Part shown: one piece after another, positions 25,235-33,942 of the stretch
Layout of the letters: the number at the start of each line of letters is the position of its first letter
Numbering within the stretch: the first letter of the stretch is position 1
From: an uncultured Bacteroidales bacterium
Lineage (GTDB): Bacteria; Bacteroidota; Bacteroidia; Bacteroidales; Paludibacteraceae
NCBI GenBank assembly: GCA_947164985.1
Contig: CAMUYI010000004.1
Coordinates: 186,001-250,000, forward strand
Length of the DNA stretch: 64,000 bases
Direction of reading: 5' to 3'
Position numbers and translations under genes: made by a program
The notes under the pieces: generated by a model
What the model saw: the letters and a program-made list of their open reading frames with translations, nothing else
Told to the model about the DNA's origin: nothing
The model's database searches: none

Positions 25235-26906
25235 GTACAGACCGCAGACCTTTGAGTCAGTGGTAGGTCAGCAAGCCTTGACGCAGACTTTGCAGAACGC
25301 GATTCGTCAGAACCGTCTGGCGCATGCGTATCTCTTCTGCGGTCCGCGTGGAGTAGGTAAGACCACTTGTGCGCGTATCTTCGCCAAGACCATTAACTGC
25401 CTCAATCCGCAGAACGGTTTTGATGCTTGCAACGAGTGCGAGTCGTGCAAGGCCTTCAATGAGCAGCGGTCGTTTAATATTCATGAACTGGATGCGGCAT
25501 CGAATAACTCGGTGGAGGACATCCGAAACCTCATCGACCAAGTGCGTATCCCGCCGCAGATCGGTAAGTACTCCGTTTATATCATCGACGAGGTACACAT
25601 GCTCTCGGCCGGTGCGTTCAACGCCTTATTGAAGACCCTCGAAGAACCGCCCTCATACGCTATCTTCATCTTGGCGACCACGGAGAAGCATAAGGTGCTG
25701 CCGACGATCCTGAGTCGTTGTCAGGTGTATGACTTCAACCGCATCACGGTGCAAGATACGATTGCGTACCTGCAGAAGGTGGCGGCATCGGAAGGTGTAA
25801 CGGCAGACGAAGGAGCACTCAATGTGGTGGCTCAAAAAGCCGATGGCGGTATGCGTGATGCCCTGTCGATCTTCGATCAGTTAGTGGCTTTCTGCGGCAA
25901 TAACATTACCTACGAACGCACGATTGAGGTGCTCAATGTGCTCAATGCCGACTACTATTTCAAGTTGGTAGAGCAAGCCCTGCAACACGATGTGAAAGGG
26001 GCTCTATTGCTGCTGAACGAGGTGCTGAATCACGGATTTGATGCCGGTCTGTTCATCACCGGTCTGGCGCAACACTTACGCGATGTACTGGTGAGCAAGG
26101 ATCCGCAGACGATCACGCTGCTGGAGACCAGCGATGCGATCCGCCAACGTTATGCGGCGCAAGCCCAACTCTGTGCCCCGGTATGGATCTTCCAAGCCCT
26201 CGATATCCTCAATACCTGTGATATCAACTATCGTACGGCGAAGAACAAACGCCTCACGGTCGAGTTAGCCCTCATCAAATTGACCCAACTCGGTGTACCG
26301 CAGACTATTCCGGCGGCGCAACCGACCCCTCAGCCTAGTCAGCCTAGTACTCCTAGGACGACTAGTCAACCTAGTGCTCCTAGTACGCCAGCTGAAAAGC
26401 CTGCTCCGCAGCCTACGGCTCAGCCCGCTGCAGCTCCGGTCATGCCGAAAATCCCTAAGATCGGTTTAGGTCTTGGTCCGAAGAAGAAAGAAGAACCGGC
26501 TGCTGAGGCGCCGAAACCGACGGCTGAATCCCAAACACCGCAAAATAACCCTTTTACAGCTGACCAACTCAGAGACGCGTGGGTTGGTCTGGCTACAACC
26601 CATAAAGAGGAATTGCGTCTTCGGGAGCTGATAGAGAATTATATCCCGACTTTGGTGGAGGAGAACATGGCTCAGATACAGATGCCTAACCCCTGGCAAC
26701 TCAGTCAGATGCGTTCGGCCATGCCGAAACTGATGGTCGAATTGCGCCAAAAGTTGAGGAATGACCTGCTGACCATTCAACTGGTGCTGGCGGAGTATAA
26801 TCAGGAACAGATGGCTTTTACCGCCGATGAGAAATACGCCGTCATGGCACAGGCTAACCCTGTACTGGCACAATTGAAAGAGAATTTGGATCTACAAATT
26901 GATTAA
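25206..26906 (+). CDS. dnaX: DNA polymerase III subunits gamma/tau
   Basis: The clamp-loader ATPase of the replisome, 566 residues. Walker A is GPRGVGKTT (about 46-54), a zinc module uses four cysteines from NCLNPQNGFDACNECESC, and Walker B is IIDEVHMLSAG. A Pro/Ser/Thr/Gln-rich linker (about 375-430) is encoded partly by a 9-bp CCTAGT array; a tau-like C-terminal domain follows. The ATG lies inside the transferase gene (29-nt overlap), which argues for coupled translation. No slippery A-run programmed frameshift signal was noticed at the end of the ATPase domain. Confidence 0.96.
   Translation: MDNYVVSARKYRPQTFESVVGQQALTQTLQNAIRQNRLAHAYLFCGPRGVGKTTCARIFAKTINCLNPQNGFDACNECESCKAFNEQRSFNIHELDAASNNSVEDIRNLIDQVRIPPQIGKYSVYIIDEVHMLSAGAFNALLKTLEEPPSYAIFILATTEKHKVLPTILSRCQVYDFNRITVQDTIAYLQKVAASEGVTADEGALNVVAQKADGGMRDALSIFDQLVAFCGNNITYERTIEVLNVLNADYYFKLVEQALQHDVKGALLLLNEVLNHGFDAGLFITGLAQHLRDVLVSKDPQTITLLETSDAIRQRYAAQAQLCAPVWIFQALDILNTCDINYRTAKNKRLTVELALIKLTQLGVPQTIPAAQPTPQPSQPSTPRTTSQPSAPSTPAEKPAPQPTAQPAAAPVMPKIPKIGLGLGPKKKEEPAAEAPKPTAESQTPQNNPFTADQLRDAWVGLATTHKEELRLRELIENYIPTLVEENMAQIQMPNPWQLSQMRSAMPKLMVELRQKLRNDLLTIQLVLAEYNQEQMAFTADEKYAVMAQANPVLAQLKENLDLQID
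26331..26384. repeat. 9-bp tandem array with CTAG core in dnaX, six copies
   Basis: CAGCCTAGT twice, then ACTCCTAGG, ACGACTAGT, CAACCTAGT, GCTCCTAGT. It encodes the QPSQPSTPRTTSQPSAPS linker. CTAG is usually rare in bacteria, so its density here stands out. Confidence 0.85.
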
Positions 26907-26937
26907 TTGTTCATTGTAAATTGTACATTGTAAATTG
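26906..26937 (+). repeat. 7-bp tandem array, ATTGTAA unit, four copies
   Basis: ATTGTTC, ATTGTAA, ATTGTAC, ATTGTAA, then ATTGG. It fills the dnaX-ygiQ gap and supplies the TTG start of ygiQ. Confidence 0.82.
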
Positions 26938-28647
26938 GCTGATCTGCTGAAATATCTGCCGACGACCAAGAAGGAGACGGACTTGCGAGGCTGGGATGAA
27001 GTGGACATTGTCTTCTTCACCGGTGACGCATATATTGACCATCCTTCGTTCGGTGCAGCCGTCCTCGGTCGCGTACTGGAGGCGGCTGGTTTCCGTGTGG
27101 CGATCGTACCGCAACCGGACTGGCACGGCGACTTCCGTGACTTCAAGAAGTTCGGTCGCCCACGCCTCTATTTCGCGGTATCGGCAGGTAGTATGGACAG
27201 CATGGTGAACCATTACACGGCTGCGAAACGTCGTCGTTCGGACGATGCGTACACACCTGACGGTAGGGCAGGTATGCGCCCCGATTATTGTACGATCACG
27301 TACTGCAAGATCCTCAAGCAACTCTATCCGGACGTACCGGTGGTGATCGGTGGTATCGAGGCCTCTATGCGTCGTCTGACCCACTATGACTACTGGCAGG
27401 ACAAACTCATGCCCTCTATCCTTGTGGATTCCGGTGCGGACATGCTGGTATACGGTATGGGTGAACAGGCAATGACAGATATCGCTAAAGCGATAATGGA
27501 GAATGGAAAATGGAAAATGGAAAATTGTCATCGCATCCCGCAGACCGCCTTTCTGACATCCGATAAGTCGGAGATACCAGAGAATGCTATTATGTTGGCT
27601 TCGCACGAAGAAGCGGTTCGTGACAAACGTACGCATGCGGAGAATTTCCGACTGATGGAGATCGAGTCGAATAAGATTCATCAGACGACCCTCGTGCAAC
27701 CGGTAGGCAAGCAGTACGTGGTCGTCAACCCTTCCTATCCACCGATCACGACGGAACAGTTGGATGCGATCTTTGATCTTCCTTACCAATACACACCGCA
27801 CCCCAAATACAAGGACAAAAGGATTCCTGCGTACGACATGATTAAGTGGTCCGTCTGTATGCATCGCGGTTGTTTCGGAGGTTGTTCGTTCTGCACGATC
27901 TCGGCGCACCAAGGCAAACAGATCGTCTCCCGTTCCAAGGCTTCGATCCTTCGTCAGATAGAACGACTCAGTCAACTGCCCGACTGGCATGGAGTCATCT
28001 CGGACTTAGGCGGACCGTCGGCGAACATGTACGGTATGCACGGTAAGGACATGAGCCTTTGTGAAAAATGTGCGCGGGCTTCCTGTCTGCAACCGGCGAT
28101 CTGTAAGAACCTCAATCAGGATTTTGAACCCGTCTTGGACATCTATCGTACGGTAGATAAATTGCCCTACGTCAAGCATGCTTTTGTGGGGTCGGGTATC
28201 CGTTATGACCTGATGAACGAAGCCTATGCCCGTCAACTCATCACGCGGCATGTGTCCGGTCGACTCAAGGTAGCACCCGAACATTGTTCGGATAATGTGC
28301 TGCATGTGATGCGTAAACCGAGTTGGGCGAACTATCTTCGATTCCGGGATCTGTTCCTGCGGATCAACAAAGAGGCGGGACTCAACCAACAACTCATCCC
28401 TTATTTCATCTCTTCCCATCCCGGTTGCACCAAACGTGACATGGCACAGTTAGCGGAGGAGACGAAGAAAATGCATTACCGGCCGGAACAGGTACAGGAC
28501 TTCACGCCGACGCCTATGACCCTCTCTACCACGATGTTCTACACCGGTATCAATCCTTACACGCGCGAGCCTATATATGTCGCGCGTACACCCGAAGAGA
28601 AAAAACAACAAAACCAATATTTTTTCTGGTACAAACATGGCAAATAA
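26935..28647 (+). CDS. ygiQ: YgiQ family radical SAM protein
   Basis: A 570-residue UPF0313-type radical SAM protein of unknown reaction. The N-terminal region has DIVFFTGDAYIDHPSFG and GGIEASMRRLTHYDYW. The iron-sulfur cysteines are in RGCFGGCSFCTISAHQG (CX3CX2C, near residue 310). A long C-terminal region holds SGIRYDLM and HVSGRLKVAPEHC, followed by the usual YgiQ end near NPYTREPIYV. The TTG start is taken because no ATG lies upstream in frame. A 7-bp array near residue 187 is translated as AIMENGKWKMENCH in a loop. It overlaps the M23 gene by 11 nt. Confidence 0.92.
   Translation: MADLLKYLPTTKKETDLRGWDEVDIVFFTGDAYIDHPSFGAAVLGRVLEAAGFRVAIVPQPDWHGDFRDFKKFGRPRLYFAVSAGSMDSMVNHYTAAKRRRSDDAYTPDGRAGMRPDYCTITYCKILKQLYPDVPVVIGGIEASMRRLTHYDYWQDKLMPSILVDSGADMLVYGMGEQAMTDIAKAIMENGKWKMENCHRIPQTAFLTSDKSEIPENAIMLASHEEAVRDKRTHAENFRLMEIESNKIHQTTLVQPVGKQYVVVNPSYPPITTEQLDAIFDLPYQYTPHPKYKDKRIPAYDMIKWSVCMHRGCFGGCSFCTISAHQGKQIVSRSKASILRQIERLSQLPDWHGVISDLGGPSANMYGMHGKDMSLCEKCARASCLQPAICKNLNQDFEPVLDIYRTVDKLPYVKHAFVGSGIRYDLMNEAYARQLITRHVSGRLKVAPEHCSDNVLHVMRKPSWANYLRFRDLFLRINKEAGLNQQLIPYFISSHPGCTKRDMAQLAEETKKMHYRPEQVQDFTPTPMTLSTTMFYTGINPYTREPIYVARTPEEKKQQNQYFFWYKHGK
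27495..27522. repeat. 7-bp tandem array, AATGGAA unit, four copies in ygiQ
   Basis: AATGGAG then AATGGAA three times, in frame, encoding MENGKWKMEN. Confidence 0.85.
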
Positions 28648-29605
28648 AAAGTATCGTATTAATCCCGAAACGCTTCAACTGGAGCGTATAGAACACGGCT
28701 TGCGTTATTGGCTGCGCCGTTCCGGCGGTTATATCATCGGAGGTATCTGCCTCGGTGTAATCTTCTTCTATACCTTTCTTTATTTCTTCCCCTCCCCGCG
28801 GGAAGCGTCATTGATGCAATATAACCGTAACCTCTCGGCTCAACTCGAAGTAATGGATAAACAGGTAGACCAGATGTTGATCGTCTTGGCGGACCTCTCT
28901 CAGCGTGATGACAACTTATATCGCGCTATCTTGGGTGCTGAACCCATCCCGATGAGTGTGCGGTTAGGGGCTACGCAGCAGATCAGCTATTATGACTCCC
29001 TGGCGCGTATGACCAATATTCAATTGGCGGCTGATCTTCAGCGGAAAGTAGATGTACTGGAGAAGGAACTCTATGTGCAGGCTCGGTCGTATGACGAGAT
29101 CCTTGAGATGGCGAAGAACCAGGAGACACGCATGGAGAATATTCCGGCTATTCAGCCTGTCCTCAACAAAGACCTCAAGCGCATGGCATCCGGTTACGGA
29201 TGGCGTATAGATCCCGTCTATCATATTCGTCGTTTCCATGAAGGAATGGACTTTACCGCACCTATCGGTACGGAGATCTTCGCTACCGGAAACGGAGTCG
29301 TCACCTATTCAGGATGGAAGCAAGGCTATGGTGAGACGGTCGAGATCGACCACGGCTTCAATTATTCGACGCGCTATGCGCATTGTTCCAAACGTAAAGT
29401 GAGGGTAGGGCAGAAAGTGCAACGTGGCGAAGTCATCGCGTTGGTAGGAAATACGGGAAAGTCCACCGGTCCACATTTGCATTATGAGGTGCATTATCTG
29501 GGTAAACCCATCGACCCGCGTAACTATTATTTCTACGATCTCAGTCCTGAGGACTACGACCGCATGGTACAACTCTCTTCGAATATGGGAAACATGCTGG
29601 ACTAA
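28637..29605 (+). CDS. Membrane-anchored M23 family metallopeptidase
   Basis: A 322-residue LytM-type peptidase or division-associated factor acting on peptidoglycan crosslinks. One N-terminal membrane helix (GGYIIGGICLGVIFFYTFLY) is followed by a coiled coil (about 60-165) and the M23 domain. Zinc ligands are seen in RFHEGMDFTAP (His, Asp; near 200) and GPHLHYEVHY (HxH; near 280), so it looks catalytically complete. The ATG at 28637 is chosen because it gives the normal short basic N-terminus MANKKYRINPETLQLERI. It ends the long hpf-to-M23 gene run, with a terminator just after. Confidence 0.92.
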   Translation: MANKKYRINPETLQLERIEHGLRYWLRRSGGYIIGGICLGVIFFYTFLYFFPSPREASLMQYNRNLSAQLEVMDKQVDQMLIVLADLSQRDDNLYRAILGAEPIPMSVRLGATQQISYYDSLARMTNIQLAADLQRKVDVLEKELYVQARSYDEILEMAKNQETRMENIPAIQPVLNKDLKRMASGYGWRIDPVYHIRRFHEGMDFTAPIGTEIFATGNGVVTYSGWKQGYGETVEIDHGFNYSTRYAHCSKRKVRVGQKVQRGEVIALVGNTGKSTGPHLHYEVHYLGKPIDPRNYYFYDLSPEDYDRMVQLSSNMGNMLD

Positions 29606-29612
29606 TAAAAAA

Positions 29613-29643
29613 ATCGCGTCTCATCCGAGGCGCGATATTTTTT
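29613..29643. terminator. Bidirectional terminator between the M23 and Crp/Fnr genes
   Basis: Ten-bp stem ATCGCGTCTC with GAGGCGCGAT around ATCC, an A run before and a T run after. The Crp/Fnr stop codon (29621) lies in the stem. Confidence 0.85.
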
Positions 29644-30319
29644 CTAATGTCTTCTCATCCAATATTTTTACATGCCGACCGTCCACTTCTACCAGCCCCT
29701 CTTGGGCAAATTGGCTGAGCGTTCGGATGGCGTTACTCGTGGTCATATTGCTCATGTTCGCCAGATCTTCGCGAGGCAGTAACATCGCCAGCGTTTCTCC
29801 GTCTTCTTCGTAACCGTAGTTTCTTAGCAATAACAGCAGACTCTCTGCCAAACGTCCGCGTATATGTTTCTGCGTCAGGTTCACGGTCTGCAGTTCCGAG
29901 AAAGCCAAGTCTTTGGCCATCATCTGCATCACTTCGAAGCACAATGCGCCGTTCCCGCGTACCAATTCAACAAAGGCATCCCGATTGATGCGGTATACCA
30001 CGCAGTCCTCAAAGGCACTGGCGTTCGTGTTGTATGCCTCTCCCGCAATGCAGGCACGATAGCCGAAAATATCGAATGGCTTGAGCAAACGGATGATCTG
30101 CTTTTGCTGACCTATACCTTCTTTGTATATACGTACTTTCCCTCGAAGCAGCATCCACATATATTCCGACGCATCACCGTCATGGTGGATGATATCGTTT
30201 TTCGAATAATAAACGGTCTCTACCAGTGGACTGATTCGTTCACGCTCCTCCTGTGTCAAGGTGCTCCAAAGTGCGTTATACTCCCACAGGGGTGCAAAAT
30301 CCTCTTCCCGTTGTCTCAT
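29621..30319 (-). CDS. Crp/Fnr family transcriptional regulator
   Basis: A 232-residue regulator with an N-terminal cyclic-nucleotide-binding beta roll (about 25-125; DIIHHDGDASEYMWMLLRGK and LLKPFDIFGYRACIAGE), a dimer helix and a C-terminal winged helix (about 150-225; LPREDLANMSNMTTSNAIRT as recognition region). The ligand-binding PRSTSA-type cassette of true CRP is not obvious and there is no FNR-type cysteine cluster, so the signal is unknown. Its promoter contains a perfect 14-bp palindrome (30363-30376), which may allow autoregulation. Confidence 0.93.
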   Translation of the reverse strand: MRQREEDFAPLWEYNALWSTLTQEERERISPLVETVYYSKNDIIHHDGDASEYMWMLLRGKVRIYKEGIGQQKQIIRLLKPFDIFGYRACIAGEAYNTNASAFEDCVVYRINRDAFVELVRGNGALCFEVMQMMAKDLAFSELQTVNLTQKHIRGRLAESLLLLLRNYGYEEDGETLAMLLPREDLANMSNMTTSNAIRTLSQFAQEGLVEVDGRHVKILDEKTLEKISRLG

Positions 30320-30345
30320 GCGATAGTGTTATTCCAAATCGGGTA

Positions 30346-30376
30346 CAAAATTACAACAAAAATTGCATATATGCAA
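30346..30376 (-). promoter_or_regulatory. Promoter of the Crp/Fnr regulator gene
   Basis: Minus-strand TTGCATATATGCA from 30376 and TAATTTTG at 30353-30346, spacing 23 nt. The -33 region is a perfect palindrome TTGCATATATGCAA. Confidence 0.82.
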
Positions 30377-30394
30377 ATAAAATCGCGAAAATAT

Positions 30395-30425
30395 TTGCAC
30401 AATTCAAAAAAAAGTAGTAATTTTG
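30395..30425 (+). promoter_or_regulatory. Promoter of the yceD-rpmF operon
   Basis: TTGCACAATTCAA from 30395 and TAATTTTG at 30418-30425, spacing 23 nt. The leader before the ATG is only about 11 nt. Confidence 0.82.
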
Positions 30426-30442
30426 CAGCCGATTTTGCGTCA

Positions 30443-30886
30443 ATGAGCGAGAATGACCACTATATGATCGACTTGAAGCGTCTGCCATTAGGCTCGCATT
30501 CGTTTGATTTTCAGCTCGATGACGATTTCTTCGCTTCCTTGGAGAAGTCGGAAATACTGAGTGGAAAGGTGGTCTGTAAAGCGACGCTTAATCTCCGGGA
30601 GGAGGACTATCAGCTCAACATCGCGGTTCATGGAACTGTCTTTGTTGTGTGTGATAGGTGCCTCGACCCCATGCCCCTTGAAATAGAAGACGAGCAAGAG
30701 ATTTTCTCAGAAGATGAAGAAAATGGCCAAATGGTAAATCTTCAGTGGCTCGCCTATGAAATAGTAAGTATCAATATTCCGATCGTTCACAGTCACCAAC
30801 CCGGTGAATGCAACCAGCAAATGGAACTTCTCCTCCATGATCACCTTTGTGACGAATCGGAACCCGATGAGATAGACGAAGACTAA
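30443..30886 (+). CDS. yceD: YceD/DUF177 family protein
   Basis: A 147-residue cytoplasmic protein of the family linked to 23S rRNA accumulation and always near rpmF. It shows LGSHSFDFQLDDDFFASLEKSEI at the N-terminus (in part SFDFQLDDDFF), the metal-site-like CDRCLDPMPLEIE, and an acidic C-terminus (CDESEPDEIDED). The ATG at 30443 is set by the promoter just upstream; an open frame continues far upstream on this strand but is antisense to the Crp/Fnr gene. rpmF follows after 35 nt. Confidence 0.9.
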   Translation: MSENDHYMIDLKRLPLGSHSFDFQLDDDFFASLEKSEILSGKVVCKATLNLREEDYQLNIAVHGTVFVVCDRCLDPMPLEIEDEQEIFSEDEENGQMVNLQWLAYEIVSINIPIVHSHQPGECNQQMELLLHDHLCDESEPDEIDED

Positions 30887-30916
30887 ATTGTTAAATTGTA
30901 AATCGTAAATTGTAAA
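30885..30916 (+). repeat. 7-bp tandem array, AAATTGT unit, four copies
   Basis: AAATTGT, AAATTGT (one extra T between), AAATCGT, AAATTGT between yceD and rpmF. Confidence 0.75.
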
Positions 30917-30921
30917 ATATT

Positions 30922-31104
30922 ATGGCACATCCTAAAAGAAGACAAAGCCACACCAGACAAGCGAAACGTCGTACCCATGACGTAGTAAAAGCGCCTACAT
31001 TGGCTACATGCCCGAACTGCGGCGCACTGCACATTTATCACACTGTATGTCCGTCTTGCGGCTACTACCGTGGTAAATTGGCTATCGAGCAAGCTGAGGC
31101 TTAA
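30922..31104 (+). CDS. rpmF: 50S ribosomal protein L32
   Basis: A 60-residue ribosomal protein with the basic N-terminus MAHPKRRQSHTRQAKRRTH and a zinc ribbon (CPNCGALHIYHTVCPSCGYY, four cysteines all present). It sits in the conserved yceD-rpmF pair. The next gene, rluB, begins 143 nt downstream beyond a repeat array and a palindrome. Confidence 0.98.
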   Translation: MAHPKRRQSHTRQAKRRTHDVVKAPTLATCPNCGALHIYHTVCPSCGYYRGKLAIEQAEA

Positions 31105-31140
31105 TGAAAAATGAAAGGGAAAAGTGAAAGGTGAAAGGTG
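31105..31140 (+). repeat. 7-bp tandem array, TGAAAGG unit
   Basis: TGAAAAA, TGAAAGG, a gap, then TGAAAGG twice, right after the rpmF stop. Confidence 0.7.
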
Positions 31141-31180
31141 GTTTACCCCCCTTTTGCCTTTTCTCCTTGTAAAAATTACG

Positions 31181-31198
31181 CGTGCGTGAGCACGCACG
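31181..31198. promoter_or_regulatory. Strong palindrome upstream of rluB
   Basis: CGTGCGTG-AG-CACGCACG, an 18-bp near-perfect palindrome 50 nt before the rluB ATG. As RNA it would make a very stable hairpin; no T run follows, so it is not an ordinary terminator. It could be a processing or regulatory site. Confidence 0.5.
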
Positions 31199-31247
31199 TG
31201 ACTCGTGAGAGCCACTTGGTACAAAAACCTAAATTGAAGATAGAATT

Positions 31248-32243
31248 ATGTACAACAATTCCAACAATGACGGTGAGCGTCGTCCGAGACCTCGCTTTCA
31301 CCGCGAAGGGGCAGAACCCGTAGGTCGTCCCCATTTTTCCAGAGACGGAGAAGCCCGTCCTCGTTTTTCCCGTGACGGAGAGTCCCGTCCGCAACGTTCC
31401 CACGCTGAACGTCCTTTCGGAGAACGCGCTGAGCGTCCTAACCGCCCGTTCGGTGGTAAGCCGAAACGTAACAACGGCGTTTATTCCGGTCATAAACAAC
31501 AAGTGTATCGTGAGCAACACGAAGATCCGACAAAGCCGGTTCGTTTGAATAAATACCTCGCTAACGCCGGTATTTGTTCGCGTCGTGAGGCCGATGATTT
31601 TATTCAAGCAGGTGTCATCACCGTGAATGGTGAGACCGTAGATAACTTGGGCGCTAAAGTGCTGCCGACGGATGATGTCCGCTTTCATGGTCAACCTGTT
31701 CGTCGTGAGCGTAAGGTATACATTCTGTTGAACAAACCCAAGAACACGGTTACTACTACCGATGATCCGCAGGAACGTCATACGGTGATTGATATCGTAC
31801 GCAGTGCCTGTGCAGAGCGTATCTATCCGGTAGGTCGTTTGGATCGAAATACGACCGGTGTACTGCTGCTGACTAACGATGGTGACCTGGCCGCTAAACT
31901 GACGCATCCGAAATTTCATAAGAAGAAGATATATGCTGTCACCCTCGATCGCGAACTGGACGAGGTGGATGAAGCGATCCTTCGTGCCGGTGTCGTGCTG
32001 GACGATGAGCGCGTTATCCCAGATGCTTTAGAGTTCCCGAAAGCCGATCGTCGTCACATCGGTCTGGAGATCCACTCCGGTCAGAACCGTGTCGTTCGCC
32101 GTATGTTCGAGAAAGTGGGTTATAAAGTAGTTAACCTCGACCGAGTTTCCTTTGCCGGCTTGACTAAGAAGAACGTAGGTCGCGGCAAATGGCGTTTCTT
32201 GACACCGAAAGAGGTGGCATTCCTGCAAATGGGTCAATTCTAA
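31248..32243 (+). CDS. rluB: 23S rRNA pseudouridine synthase, RluB/RsuA family
   Basis: A 331-residue enzyme. The first 100 residues are low complexity, rich in Arg/Gly/Pro with FSRDGEARPRFSRDGESRP-type repeats, and probably bind RNA. An S4 domain follows (RLNKYLANAGICSRREADD), then the synthase domain with the catalytic aspartate in YPVGRLDRNTTGVLLLTNDG. RluB makes pseudouridine 2605 of 23S rRNA in E. coli; the exact target here is inferred. The R/G-rich extension is common in Bacteroidota RluB. Two permease genes follow after 2 nt. Confidence 0.92.
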   Translation: MYNNSNNDGERRPRPRFHREGAEPVGRPHFSRDGEARPRFSRDGESRPQRSHAERPFGERAERPNRPFGGKPKRNNGVYSGHKQQVYREQHEDPTKPVRLNKYLANAGICSRREADDFIQAGVITVNGETVDNLGAKVLPTDDVRFHGQPVRRERKVYILLNKPKNTVTTTDDPQERHTVIDIVRSACAERIYPVGRLDRNTTGVLLLTNDGDLAAKLTHPKFHKKKIYAVTLDRELDEVDEAILRAGVVLDDERVIPDALEFPKADRRHIGLEIHSGQNRVVRRMFEKVGYKVVNLDRVSFAGLTKKNVGRGKWRFLTPKEVAFLQMGQF

Positions 32244-32245
32244 AA

Positions 32246-33097
32246 ATGGCAAATAACGAGAAATGGGATTTAACCATCACGCCGAAAGATAAACTGCTGG
32301 CGGTGGACTGGAAAGAGATATGGCGTTATCGCGATATGTTCGTGCTCTTTGTGGAGCGCGCTTTCCGTGTGGCGTACAAGCAGACGATCTTAGGTCCGCT
32401 CTGGTTCATCATTACGCCGGTACTCTCCGTCATCGTTTATGCCACCGTCTTCGGCGGTATCGCAAATATTCCGACGGATGGTATACCGCCGATCTTGTTT
32501 TACCTGCTGGGCATCTCTGTGTGGGGCTATTTCTCAAGTTGCCTAAGTGCGACCTCTAACTCGTTTGTATCCAATGCCGATATCTTCGGTAAGGTCTACT
32601 TCCCCCGTATTATCATGCCCCTGGTGGCGGTGACGACGAACTTGCTGTCCTTTGCTATTCAACTGGCTATTTTTGCGGCATTCTATATCTATTATGCGGC
32701 AACGGGTACGGAGTTGACCATTCATTGGCAGGTGGTGCTTTTTCCGTTCCTGATGCTCTTGCTGGCCTTTATGGCGGTAGGTTTCGGCATGATCTTCTCT
32801 TCCATGACCACTAAATACCGTGACTTACAGATCATGCTGGCGAAGATCATCTCATTGTGGGTCTATATCACGCCGGTCATCTACCCCTTGAGTATGGTGA
32901 CGAACGAGAAATTGCATCTAGCCATGAGCCTGAATCCTGTCACGCCGGTCATGGAGGCCATCAAGTACTCCTTGCTCGGTCAAGGACAGTTTAGTTGGCT
33001 TTGGCTGGCATACAGTGCCGTGTTTACCTTGATATTGTTAATCTTCGGCCTTATGATGTTTAATAAGGTTCAAAAAAGCTTCATGGATACCGTATGA
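32246..33097 (+). CDS. ABC-2 type polysaccharide export permease, first of a pair
   Basis: A 283-residue Wzm/TagG-like inner-membrane permease with six helices. The amphipathic N-terminus (WKEIWRYRDMFVLFVERAF) precedes YKQTILGPLWFIITP, the cytoplasmic TTKYRDLQ motif and SLNPVTPVMEAIKY near the C-terminus, all typical of O-antigen or teichoic-acid exporters. The ATG at 32246 is 3 nt after the rluB stop; an earlier start would lie inside rluB. It overlaps the paralogous permease gene by 4 nt. No ATPase gene is adjacent. Confidence 0.9.
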   Translation: MANNEKWDLTITPKDKLLAVDWKEIWRYRDMFVLFVERAFRVAYKQTILGPLWFIITPVLSVIVYATVFGGIANIPTDGIPPILFYLLGISVWGYFSSCLSATSNSFVSNADIFGKVYFPRIIMPLVAVTTNLLSFAIQLAIFAAFYIYYAATGTELTIHWQVVLFPFLMLLLAFMAVGFGMIFSSMTTKYRDLQIMLAKIISLWVYITPVIYPLSMVTNEKLHLAMSLNPVTPVMEAIKYSLLGQGQFSWLWLAYSAVFTLILLIFGLMMFNKVQKSFMDTV

Positions 33098-33942
33098 CGC
33101 AAGATTATTGGACCACGGAGATTTCTCCGAATACATATGCCAAAGGCCTTGGCCTGCGCGAATTATGGCAGAAGAAATACCTGATCTGGCTGTTTATCAA
33201 ACGCGATATCACGGTGCAGTTCAAGCAGACGATCTTCGGTATGGGATGGTATTTTATCTCGCCGCTCTTCACGATGTTCATGTATATCGTCGTGTTCGGC
33301 CGCATTGCGGAGATACCTACCGATGATATTCCTCAACCGGTCTTCTACTTGAGCGGTATCTGTCTTTGGGAATATTTCTCAGAGTGCCTTACGGCGGTGT
33401 CCGGTACTTTCCAAACGAATGCAAATCTCTTTGGTAAGGTATACTTCCCGCGGCTTGTCTCACCTGTGTCGGTAGTGGCATCCAAACTATTCCGCTTCTC
33501 TTTGCAGTTAGGCACGTTTGTCATCGTCTACCTGCTCTTTGTGTTCCGCGGCGTGTCCCTCTGCCCGAACTGGTATCTGCTCTTGTTCCCGGTACTGGTG
33601 CTGATGATTCAGTGCTTGGCCTTGGGTCTGGGCTTGATCATCTCATCGCTGACGACCAAGTACCGTGACTTGACGAATTTCTTCGGTGTGTTCGTCTCCC
33701 TATGGATGTACGCGACCCCGATCGTCTATCCGCTGAGCTACGTGACCAACCCGACGCTGCATAAGATCATGTTGTTCAACCCGATGACAGCAATCATCGA
33801 GACCTTCAAATACGGTGCATACGGAGCCGGTGAATTCAGTTGGACCTCCCTCGGCTACAGTGCAGCGATCATTGCTGTGTTACTGGTGATTGGTATAGCG
33901 ATGTTTAACCGCAAGCAGAAATCGTTTATTGATACGATCTGA
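33094..33942 (+). CDS. ABC-2 type polysaccharide export permease, second of a pair
   Basis: A 282-residue paralogue of the permease upstream, with the same marks: FKQTIFGMGWYFISP, TTKYRDLTNFFG, FNPMTAIIETFKYG. It starts at an ATGA overlap with the first permease, so the two are probably made in equal amounts and may form a heterodimer. A matching ATPase (Wzt-like) would have to be encoded elsewhere. The stop overlaps the convergent CotH gene by 17 nt, and the likely terminator lies inside that gene. Confidence 0.9.
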   Translation: MTQDYWTTEISPNTYAKGLGLRELWQKKYLIWLFIKRDITVQFKQTIFGMGWYFISPLFTMFMYIVVFGRIAEIPTDDIPQPVFYLSGICLWEYFSECLTAVSGTFQTNANLFGKVYFPRLVSPVSVVASKLFRFSLQLGTFVIVYLLFVFRGVSLCPNWYLLLFPVLVLMIQCLALGLGLIISSLTTKYRDLTNFFGVFVSLWMYATPIVYPLSYVTNPTLHKIMLFNPMTAIIETFKYGAYGAGEFSWTSLGYSAAIIAVLLVIGIAMFNRKQKSFIDTI

